A DNA stretch of 64,000 bases from Pseudaquabacterium pictum (GTDB taxonomy: Bacteria > Pseudomonadota > Gammaproteobacteria > Burkholderiales > Burkholderiaceae_C): contig NZ_BJCL01000017.1 in the NCBI RefSeq assembly GCF_005403045.1, positions 1-64,000 of the forward strand. Reading direction: 5' to 3'. Of this stretch, positions 27,203-33,710 are shown one piece after another. Made by a program: the position numbers and the translations under genes. Each line of letters starts with the position of its first letter. Position 1 is the first letter of the stretch. The notes under the pieces were generated by a model. That model saw nothing but the letters and a program-made list of their open reading frames with translations. It was not told the DNA's origin and ran no database searches.

Positions 27203-28861
27203 TCAAGGGTTCTTCACGTAGGCATTGCCACGCAGGTAGAACCACCAGTTCAGCACCAGACAGACGGCATAGAAGATCGCGAAGCCGTACATCGCGTATT
27301 GCGGCGTACCGGCCTTGATCTGCGCACCGATGACCACCGGTGCGATGAAGGCGCCGTAGGCGGCGATGGCCGAAGTCCAGCCCAGCACCGGGCCAGCCTG
27401 CGTGCGGTCGAAGATGACGCCGATGGTGCGGAAGGTGCTGCCGTTGCCGATGCCGCTGGCGAAGAACAGCACCATGAACAGGCCCAAGAACATCGGGAAG
27501 TACTGCTCGGGAGTGGCCGAACCGTAGGCCTGCATCATCACGTAGCCCACCCACACCGAGGCCACCGCCATGACCACCGAGATCACTTGGGTCACGATCG
27601 ATCCACCGACCTTGTCCGAGATCCATCCGCCCAGCGGGCGCACCGCAGCTCCGACGAAGGGGCCGATCCAGGCGTAGGTCAGCGCCGAAGGTGCGTTCGG
27701 GTTCTTCAGCGCGTGTTGCAGGACACCGTCGGCGCCCGGCACATGCTGGAAGCCGAAGATCACCGTGATGGCCAGCGGCAGCGCCATCGAGAAGCCGATG
27801 AACGAGCCGAAGGTGACGATGTACAGCGCGGTCAGCGCCCACGTGTGCTTGTTGCTGAAGATCGCAAACTGCTTCTTCACACCTTCCTTCATCTCGCCGA
27901 AGGCTGCGAGCTTCATCACGCCCAGCGCCAGCAGCACATCCAACGGGATCGCCACCCACATGCTCAGCAGCCCCAGCCCAGTGGGCTTGGGCAGGTACAG
28001 GTAAAGCATGAAGATCGACGGCACGAAAGCCAGCGTGTACAGGTAGGTGATCTTGGCGAACGCGACCAGAGGCGAACCCGTACTCGGCGACACCGTCTTC
28101 AGGTTGTTCATGCCCCACCAGCACAACACCGACAACGGCACCAGGGACAACACCCACGCGAAGCCGGCGTTCTGGATCCAGGTGGGCGTACCGGCGGCAA
28201 TCTTTCCGAAGATCCAGCCGCTGTCTTTCGCGAGCACCATCGGTTCGCCGGCGAAGCTGCCGAGCAGGCCCATCGTCATGACCAGCGGGATGACGATCTG
28301 CATCGTCGTCACGCCAAAGTTGCCCAGGCCCGCGTTGAGGCCGAGTGCCGTGCCCTGCAGCCGCTTCGGGAAGAACGTGCTGATGTTGGACATCGAGCTG
28401 GCGAAGTTGCCGCCACCCACGCCCGACCACAGCGCCATCAACTGGAAGGCCCACAGCGGCCAGTCCTTGTGCTGGAGAACGATGCCGGTGCCGATGGCCG
28501 GGGCCAGCAGCATGGCGGTGGTCAGGAAGATCGTGTTGCGTCCACCCGCCAGGCGAATGAGGAATGAAGCGGGGATGCGCATCGTCGCGCCAGAGATGCC
28601 AGCGATGGCCGTCAGCGTGAACAACTCGGCCTGGGTGAAAGGAAAGCCCAGGTTGAGCATCTGCACGGTGATGATTCCCCACATGCCCCAGACCGCGAAG
28701 CCGCACAGCAGCGCGGGTACCGAGATCCAGAGGTTGCGGTAGGCAACCTTCTTGCCCGTGGCATTCCAGAAGGTGTCGTCTTCGGGACGCCAGTCCGCGA
28801 TGTCGGGGCCGGGAGCCTGGTTTGGGGCGGACTTGGCACCCGCCGTCGTCGTGGCATTCAT
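27203..28861 (-). CDS. narK2: Nitrate/nitrite antiporter NarK2
   Basis: A 552-residue major facilitator protein, longer than the usual ~460-500. Nitrate signature motifs GVGGGNFASSMSNISTFFP and FASGIGNGSTFRTI are present, along with conserved Arg residues in the membrane core. The N-terminal tail (WRPEDDTFWNATGKKVAYRNLW) is cytosolic. The extra length lies mainly in a central loop and helices between the two six-helix halves. ATG 28861 is used; upstream frame would overlap narK1. It is 20 bases after the narK1 stop. Family knowledge: NarK2 exchanges nitrate for nitrite. Confidence 0.92.
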   Translation of the reverse strand: MNATTTAGAKSAPNQAPGPDIADWRPEDDTFWNATGKKVAYRNLWISVPALLCGFAVWGMWGIITVQMLNLGFPFTQAELFTLTAIAGISGATMRIPASFLIRLAGGRNTIFLTTAMLLAPAIGTGIVLQHKDWPLWAFQLMALWSGVGGGNFASSMSNISTFFPKRLQGTALGLNAGLGNFGVTTMQIVIPLVMTMGLLGSFAGEPMVLAKDSGWIFGKIAAGTPTWIQNAGFAWVLSLVPLSVLCWWGMNNLKTVSPSTGSPLVAFAKITYLYTLAFVPSIFMLYLYLPKPTGLGLLSMWVAIPLDVLLALGVMKLAAFGEMKEGVKKQFAIFSNKHTWALTALYIVTFGSFIGFSMALPLAITVIFGFQHVPGADGVLQHALKNPNAPSALTYAWIGPFVGAAVRPLGGWISDKVGGSIVTQVISVVMAVASVWVGYVMMQAYGSATPEQYFPMFLGLFMVLFFASGIGNGSTFRTIGVIFDRTQAGPVLGWTSAIAAYGAFIAPVVIGAQIKAGTPQYAMYGFAIFYAVCLVLNWWFYLRGNAYVKNP

Positions 28862-28881
28862 TGCTTCTTCTCCTTGTGCTT

Positions 28882-30165
28882 TCAGCGCGCGAAACTGCGC
28901 GACAAGGGCGACGCCGGTGCGTTCGTGCCCATCATTTCGGTCTTGCGCACTTCGGTCCAGTACATCCAGATCAGCGAGACCCAGACCACGCCGTACATCA
29001 ACATGAATGCGCTCGAACGGATGCCGGTGAGGTCCATCAGCGCCCCGAACATGATCGGCAGCACGAAGCCGCCCAGGCCGCCGGCAAGGCCGACGATGCC
29101 GCTGACGGTGCCGATGTTTGCCGGGTAGTCGTCGCCGATGTACTTGAAGACACTGGCCTTGCCGAAAGCGAAGGCGATGCCGAGCACGAACATCAGGGCT
29201 GTGAAGAGATAGACGTTCAGGCCGACGTGGAAAGTCCGTGGGCCATTGACGGTCACCACCGTGAAGTCGGTCTGCGGGTAGCTGAGCAGGAATAGACAGA
29301 CCCAACTGACCCAAAGCACCCACCAGGTAACGTGGTGTGCGCCGAACTTGTCGGACAGGATGCCGCCAACGGCGCGCAGCACGCCACCGGGCAGGCTGAA
29401 GCAGGCCGCGAGCAGTGCGGCGGTCTGGATCGACAGGCCGAACTCGCCCACGTAGTACTGCACCATCCACAGCGCCAGCGCCACGTAGCCGCCAAAGACG
29501 ATGCTGTAGTACTGGCAGTACTTCAGCACCTTGGGGTCCTTCAGCATTTTGAGCTGGTCGCTGAATTTCACGTTCGACGCCACCAGGTGCTTGGGGTCAC
29601 TGCTGCTGCCCAGCCAGAACAGGATGACCGTGCCCAGCATCACGGCGGCATAGACCTGCGGCACCAGGGTCCAGCCACCGATGGCCAGTAGCACCGGCGC
29701 GGCGAACTTGTTGACGGCAGAACCGGAATTGCCAGCCCCATACACACCCATGGCCATGCCCTGACGGCTCTTCGGGAACCAGCGCGCCACGTAGGGCGTG
29801 CCCACCGAGAAGGAGCCGCCAGCCAGTCCGACGAAGAGGCCGATGACCAGGAAATGCCAGTACGCGGTGGCGTAGCTCATCAGCCAGATCGCCGGCACCG
29901 TGGCGGCCATCAGCAGCGCCATGACGATGCGGCCGCCGTAGCGGTCGGTCCAGATGCCCAGGGGCACGCGGATCAGCGAGCCCGTGAGAACCGGCGTGGC
30001 CGTCAGCAGTCCGAACTCCGTGGCGTTCAGGCCCAGGGTCTTTTTCAGCGGGATGCCGATGACGCCGAACATCATCCACACCATGAAGCAGACCGTGAAT
30101 GCGATCGTGCTGACGATCAGCACGGACCACGCCTGGCGTGGGATGGGGGTTGCGGTGGTGGCCAT
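28882..30165 (-). CDS. narK1: Nitrate/proton symporter NarK1
   Basis: A 427-residue major facilitator protein of the NarK1 (NasA-like) group, starting MATTATPIPRQAWSVLIVST with 12 membrane segments. Motifs: RVPLGIWTDRYGGR after helix 2, FVGLAGGSFSVGTPYVARWFP (nitrate signature 1) and a second signature near VSGIVGLAGGLGGFVLP. It probably brings in nitrate to start respiration. It is the first gene of narK1K2K3GHJI and is divergent from the hemerythrin operon; the intergenic region holds FNR/Dnr-like and NarL-like sites. Confidence 0.92.
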   Translation of the reverse strand: MATTATPIPRQAWSVLIVSTIAFTVCFMVWMMFGVIGIPLKKTLGLNATEFGLLTATPVLTGSLIRVPLGIWTDRYGGRIVMALLMAATVPAIWLMSYATAYWHFLVIGLFVGLAGGSFSVGTPYVARWFPKSRQGMAMGVYGAGNSGSAVNKFAAPVLLAIGGWTLVPQVYAAVMLGTVILFWLGSSSDPKHLVASNVKFSDQLKMLKDPKVLKYCQYYSIVFGGYVALALWMVQYYVGEFGLSIQTAALLAACFSLPGGVLRAVGGILSDKFGAHHVTWWVLWVSWVCLFLLSYPQTDFTVVTVNGPRTFHVGLNVYLFTALMFVLGIAFAFGKASVFKYIGDDYPANIGTVSGIVGLAGGLGGFVLPIMFGALMDLTGIRSSAFMLMYGVVWVSLIWMYWTEVRKTEMMGTNAPASPLSRSFAR

Positions 30166-30253
30166 GGAACGTACTCGTCTTGGGTTTGACGAGACTGTCC
30201 GCCTGCAGGGCTGCCGTGAACATCAGCACGCTGGCTATGCGTCGCGCAGCAGA

Positions 30254-30294
30254 AGAACTATGCGCGGCGGCACGCACATAGTTCTGAAGAACTA
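30254..30294. promoter_or_regulatory. NarL-like heptamer cluster with a 7-2-7 inverted repeat
   Basis: TAGTTCTGAAGAACTA at 30279-30294 is a perfect inverted repeat of two 7-base arms with a 2-base centre, the geometry of high-affinity NarL/NarP sites. Each arm (TAGTTCT) differs from the TACYYMT heptamer by one base. A third copy (AGAACTA, 30254-30260) lies 18 bases away and forms a larger 9-base inverted repeat with the left arm (30254-30262 / 30277-30285). The site is 85-130 bases upstream of narK1, and narX/narL are in the same window. Confidence 0.5.
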
Positions 30295-30318
30295 CGCCGG
30301 GACCGTTCGGTCCGGAAG

Positions 30319-30332
30319 TTGACCTGGGTCAA
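30319..30332. promoter_or_regulatory. FNR/Dnr-type box, perfect palindrome
   Basis: TTGACCTGGGTCAA is a perfect palindrome of the FNR/Anr/Dnr family type (TTGAY-N4-RTCAA). Its centre is 64 bases upstream of the hemerythrin ATG (30390) and 160 upstream of narK1. If activation occurs from -41.5, the transcript start would be near 30367 for the hemerythrin operon or near 30284 for narK1. Which gene it serves, or both, cannot be decided by eye. Confidence 0.65.
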
Positions 30333-30389
30333 CGCGAGTCGATCGAGCGCTCGCCCAGACTGGGCCTCATCCGCTTCCAAACACCCACG

Positions 30390-30878
30390 ATGCCCCCGAA
30401 CATCACTGCACAGGCCAAGGCGCTGATCGAGCACATCCAGATGCGCTATCACGAGGGCCACCGCCGCACGCTTCCCGACCTGTTGGCCCTGGCTGCAGCC
30501 GCGGAAGAGCACGGCGTCGGGGACGGCCTCGCCAACGCACTGGCTGCGATCGGCCACGCGCTGGAACAGCACATGTTCAAGGAAGAGATGCGCCTCTTCC
30601 CGATGATGGAGCAAGGTGGCAACACCTTGATCGGGCGGCTGATCGAAGACCTGCACCGAGAGCATGTCGATCACGAGGCCGCGATGAACGAGCTTCGTGC
30701 TCGCCTTCGGCTTTTGAACGGGACCTATTGCACCGACCCGGCACTCCAGAAACTCGTCCGCGGTGTCGACGACCTAGCCCATGAACTGGCACAACACATC
30801 CGCGCCGAGGACGAGGAACTGTTCCCCTTGTTCTCAGCATCCCATGCGCCTGCCTCGAACGCGGCATTCCATCCATAG
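30390..30878 (+). CDS. RIC-type hemerythrin protein
   Basis: A 162-residue helical diiron protein. The motif RYHEGHRRTLPDLLALA, then HMFKEEMRLFPMMEQGG, EHVDHEAAM and HIRAEDEELFPLF give the His/Glu ligand set of the YtfE/ScdA (RIC) hemerythrin domain, without the N-terminal ScdA_N domain. RIC proteins repair or reload iron centres damaged by NO. It is the first gene of a + strand operon facing narK1, 20 bases before the DUF6306 fusion gene. The ribosome-binding site is weak. Confidence 0.82.
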   Translation: MPPNITAQAKALIEHIQMRYHEGHRRTLPDLLALAAAAEEHGVGDGLANALAAIGHALEQHMFKEEMRLFPMMEQGGNTLIGRLIEDLHREHVDHEAAMNELRARLRLLNGTYCTDPALQKLVRGVDDLAHELAQHIRAEDEELFPLFSASHAPASNAAFHP

Positions 30879-30898
30879 CCACTTGTACCCGGAATCCC

Positions 30899-31882
30899 AT
30901 GAACTCGACACCTTTGAATCCGGCCACCGACGTGTTGGCATCCGACGTGGCACGCCAGGAGGTGCTGAGCGCACTCAATGAACTTCTGGAGGCTGAGCGC
31001 GCCGGCGCCCGGGTGGCGATGGAAACGGGCCGCGAGATCACTGCACCCGAACTCGCCGCACTGGTCGAGGACATCCACAGGGACGAAGTCCGCTGGTGCA
31101 GCCTGCTCATGCGCACGATCAAGTCCTTCGGTGCCACGCCCTCCAGCGCCACCGGCGCGTTCTGGGGCAAGGCCATGGACATTCCCGATGTGGATGAGCG
31201 CCTGAAATTCCTGAACCGAGGTCAGGCGTGGGTTGTCAGAAAGCTCGAGGCCCTGATTCCACGCATTGAGGTTCCGGCGGCGCGAGAAGACCTGAAGGCC
31301 ATGCTGCAGGCGCACCGGCACAATATCGACCGGGTCGAATCCCGGTTTGCCTCACAGCCATCGATCGACTCGCCCCGGACGACGGATGAACCGCCGCCCT
31401 CTGACGCATCGGCATTGGTTGCGTACATCCTTCGGCGCTTCCACGAGGTTCATCGCCGGCAATTGCCGGAATTGATCCAGCTCGCGAACAAGGTGGAGAC
31501 GGTGCATGCCGACCACCCGTCGGCGCCGCGCGGCCTCACGGTGCTGCTGGAGCAGATGCATTCAGAGTTGCTGGACCACATGGCCAAGGAAGAAGGCGTG
31601 CTCTTCCCGATGCTGGCTCGCGGGGGCAGCTCCTTCGTGACCCACCCCATCTGCGTGATGATGTCGGAGCATGAGGAGCATGGCCGCCGGGTTGCGCAGT
31701 TGATGGCCATGACTTGTCAGGCCACGCCACCTGAAGATGCTTGCCGCACGTGGGTCCAGCTCTGTTCCGCGACGAGGCAATTTGCAGATGACTTGCAGCA
31801 GCACATTCGCTTGGAGAACGAAGTGCTGTTCCCGCAGTTCGACCTTTCTTTGGCTCACGTACAAGGATCGGATAGCAGGTGA
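30899..31882 (+). CDS. DUF6306-hemerythrin fusion protein
   Basis: A 327-residue two-domain protein. Residues about 15-140 match the ferritin-like DUF6306 fold: LNELLEAERAGARVA, DIHRDEVRWCSLLM, TGAFWGKAMDI, FLNRGQAWVVRKLE and HRHNID contain Glu/His residues that could bind metal. A Pro/Ser linker (about 145-168) leads to a RIC-type hemerythrin domain (170-315) with RRFHEVHRRQLPELI, HMAKEEGVLFPML, EHEEHGRRV and HIRLENEVLFPQF. The fusion joins two likely diiron helical bundles. Its stop overlaps the next gene's GTG start by 4 bases. A role in NO or iron damage control is inferred from its neighbours. Confidence 0.78.
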   Translation: MNSTPLNPATDVLASDVARQEVLSALNELLEAERAGARVAMETGREITAPELAALVEDIHRDEVRWCSLLMRTIKSFGATPSSATGAFWGKAMDIPDVDERLKFLNRGQAWVVRKLEALIPRIEVPAAREDLKAMLQAHRHNIDRVESRFASQPSIDSPRTTDEPPPSDASALVAYILRRFHEVHRRQLPELIQLANKVETVHADHPSAPRGLTVLLEQMHSELLDHMAKEEGVLFPMLARGGSSFVTHPICVMMSEHEEHGRRVAQLMAMTCQATPPEDACRTWVQLCSATRQFADDLQQHIRLENEVLFPQFDLSLAHVQGSDSR

Positions 31883-32121
31883 GCAAGCGCTCTCCGGCCA
31901 ATCCCGCCCATCCGGAGCGCATCTGCTGGGGTTGTGACCGCTACTGTCCTGTGGGTTCAATGGCGTGTGGCAACGGGAGCGTGGCGATACCCCATCCTTC
32001 CGACCTGTTTGGCAAGGACTGGGAGAGCTGGGGGACCAACCCACAGCTGTCCGGAAGTCCTGACGCGCCGGTCGTAGAGTCTCAAGACTCTGTAACAGGG
32101 GCCAAGCACATTCTCGAATGA
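31879..32121 (+). CDS. DUF3079 Cys-rich small protein
   Basis: An 80-residue protein starting at GTG 31879 within a GTGA overlap with the fusion gene. The core ERICWGCDRYCPVGSMACGNGS, followed by HPSDLFGKDWESWG, is the DUF3079 signature; four Cys (WGCDRYC, MACGNG and neighbours) suggest a metal or iron-sulfur site. The last ~25 residues (Ser/Asp-rich) are not conserved in my memory of the family. It overlaps the following small gene by 4 bases (ATGA). Function is unknown; the operon suggests iron or NO metabolism. Confidence 0.75.
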   Translation: MSKRSPANPAHPERICWGCDRYCPVGSMACGNGSVAIPHPSDLFGKDWESWGTNPQLSGSPDAPVVESQDSVTGAKHILE

Positions 32122-32329
32122 TGAGCCGTTCCATCGACGAATGCCTCGAACCAGTCGCGCCCCAGCACGCGTACGCGCAGGTGCTACATGCAGGCTTCGT
32201 CGTCGAGATCAGGGCGAGAACAACTGCCGATCGTCCTGGAAGCTATGTGCACGTGGTGGTCCTGACCTGCCCCCCGCCAGCCGTACCAGTCTGAAGTAGA
32301 GGAGTCCGCCGATCAGGAGAATGGCGGAC

Positions 32330-32596
32330 ATGAGGAAGAGCAAGTTCACAGAGGAACAGATCATCGGGTTCCTCAAGCAGGCCGAGGCCGGGATGGCGGT
32401 GGCGGAGATCTGCCGCAAGGGCGGGTTCTCGGACGCGACGTTCTACAAGTGGCGCGCGAAGTTCGGCGGCATGGAGGCGTCCGACGCACGGCGGTTGCGC
32501 GAGCTGGAGGAGGAGAACTCCCGGCTCAAGAAGCTGCTGGCCGAGGCGCACCTGGACATGCATGCGCTGAAGAGCGTTCTCGGGGTAAAGCGCTAG
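32330..32596 (+). CDS. IS3-family OrfA (HTH protein)
   Basis: An 88-residue protein, MRKSKFTEEQIIGFLKQAEAG onward, with a helix-turn-helix (GMAVAEICRKGGFSDATFYKW) followed by a leucine-zipper region (RLRELEEENSRLKKLLAE). It binds the element's ends and forms the N-terminal part of the OrfAB transposase. AGGAG at 32315-32319 favours ATG 32330 over ATG 32321. It ends at TAG 32594, just after the orfB frame begins to be needed. Confidence 0.9.
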   Translation: MRKSKFTEEQIIGFLKQAEAGMAVAEICRKGGFSDATFYKWRAKFGGMEASDARRLRELEEENSRLKKLLAEAHLDMHALKSVLGVKR

Positions 32597-33468
32597 CCCC
32601 ACAGGTCAGGCGCGAGGCGATCGGGCGGCTGGTGCGCGAGCACGGGTTGTCCGAGCGCCGGGCGTGCCGGCTTGTGGGGCTGAGCCGAGACAGCTATCGA
32701 CATCCACCGCAGCCCAGCGCGCAGGAAGAGGCGCTGAGGCAGGAGATCGTTGCCGTCGCGCACCAGCGGCGGCGGTTCGGCTACCGGCGGGTGCACGACA
32801 TGGTCAGAAGGCAGTTTCCAGGGGTGAACCACAAGCGCGTGTACCGGCTGTACCGGGCGGCGAACCTGGCGGTGAAGAAGCGGCGCAAGGTGCGCCGGCC
32901 GCTGTCGGAGCGCCTGCCACTGGGCGTGGCCACGCGGGTCAACGAGGTGTGGAGCATGGACTTCGTCAGCGACAGCCTGGCCAACGGCCGGCGACTGAAG
33001 TGCCTGACAGTGGCCGACGACTTCAGCCACGAGGCCGTGGACATCGCGGTGGACTTCGGCATCAGCGGGCAGTACGTGATCCGGCTGCTGGACCAGGCGG
33101 CGCGGTTCCGCGGCTACCCGAAGGCCGTGCGCACCGACAACGGGCCGGAGTTCACACGCCGCGCCTTCATCGCCTGGACGCAGGCGCATGGCATCGAGCA
33201 CCTGTTGATCCAGCCCGGCCGGCCGATGCAGAACGGCTACATCGAGAGCTTCAACGGTCGGTTCCGCGACGAGTGCTTGAACGAGCACTGGTTCGAGAAC
33301 CTGCAGCAAGCTCGGCAGGTGATCGCTGCCTGGCGGCGCGACTACAACGAAGTCAGACCGCACGGCAGCATCGGCCGGGTGCCGCCGGCGCAGTTCGCCG
33401 AGCAGCATCGCCGGCATGCCGGCGATGCTGCTCGGCACCTCACCCCTGCAAGCAACGAGATCCAGTAA
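32584..33468 (+). CDS. IS3-family OrfB (DDE transposase), read by -1 frameshift
   Basis: The integrase-type catalytic part, in the frame -1 to orfA, from the overlap near GKALAPQVRREA. It has an HTH_21-type segment (RRFGYRRVHDMVRR) and the DDE residues: D in VWSMDFVSDSL, D in VRTDNGPEFTRR and E in NGYIESFNGRFRDECLNEHWF, with the C-terminal PHGSIGRVPPAQFA. No independent strong start is visible; it is most likely made as OrfAB by programmed -1 frameshifting just before the orfA stop. The start given is the beginning of homologous sequence, not a start codon. Confidence 0.88.
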   Translation, partial: GKALAPQVRREAIGRLVREHGLSERRACRLVGLSRDSYRHPPQPSAQEEALRQEIVAVAHQRRRFGYRRVHDMVRRQFPGVNHKRVYRLYRAANLAVKKRRKVRRPLSERLPLGVATRVNEVWSMDFVSDSLANGRRLKCLTVADDFSHEAVDIAVDFGISGQYVIRLLDQAARFRGYPKAVRTDNGPEFTRRAFIAWTQAHGIEHLLIQPGRPMQNGYIESFNGRFRDECLNEHWFENLQQARQVIAAWRRDYNEVRPHGSIGRVPPAQFAEQHRRHAGDAARHLTPASNEIQ

Positions 33469-33669
33469 CCTTCAACCGGGATTCCCTACGAATCATTGGT
33501 ACGCCGGCAGGGGGCAGGTCAGTCCACGCATCGCCGACCTGCCCGCACGAACATTCGGCCAAATACCTGATCGAGGATGCGACGGCAAGTGGTGCGGTGA
33601 GATCTGGTATCGCCATCGCGCAGGCGATGATCGAGGATCAATTTGCATAGGACACCACACGACGTCTAT

Positions 33670-33698
33670 GTGGATGGTGACGAGTCGGGTCCATCCAC
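33670..33698. promoter_or_regulatory. Hairpin-capable inverted repeat ahead of the HPP gene
   Basis: GTGGATGG (33670-33677) and CCATCCAC (33691-33698) form a perfect 8-base stem with a 13-base loop, ending 12 bases before the start codon of the HPP-CBS gene. It could be an operator or a translational hairpin. No T-run follows, so it is not a simple intrinsic terminator. Confidence 0.3.
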
Positions 33699-33710
33699 GT
33701 TCCCTGCGCG

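Larger units (their letters stand above)
32263..33521 (+). mobile_element. IS3-family (IS407-group-like) insertion sequence
   Basis: A complete element of 1259 bases. Left end TGACCTGCCCCCCGCCAG (32263-32280) and right end, read inward, TGACCTGCCCCCTGCCGG (33504-33521) are near-perfect terminal inverted repeats. The flanks carry a perfect 4-base target duplication, GTCC (32259-32262 and 33522-33525), as expected for the IS407 group. It encodes orfA and orfB in the usual -1 arrangement. The clean duplication and intact genes suggest a recent insertion; it disrupts a small operon gene. Confidence 0.95.
32118..33650 (+). pseudogene. Small unknown gene split by an IS3-family element
   Basis: ATG 32118 overlaps the DUF3079 stop (ATGATG) and opens a frame that is interrupted at 32262 by the IS. 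Removing the element plus one copy of its GTCC duplication joins 32118-32262 to 33526-33650 in the same frame, restoring exactly 90 codons (89 residues and TAG). The restored protein begins MMSRSIDECLEP and ends IAQAMIEDQFA; across the junction it reads YVHVVVHASPTCPHEH, with a Cys and several His. I do not recognise the family. The restored frame and the 4-base overlap show it was the fourth gene of the hemerythrin operon. Confidence 0.85.

Noticed and set aside
32104-32596. Reading the 5' half of the split gene plus IS sequence as one novel gene
   Set aside because: The inverted repeats and GTCC duplication show that the sequence after 32262 belongs to the insertion sequence.
33670-33698. 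Intrinsic terminator after the split gene
   Set aside because: The stem is good, but no T-run follows on either strand and it lies just before a start codon; kept only as a possible regulatory hairpin.
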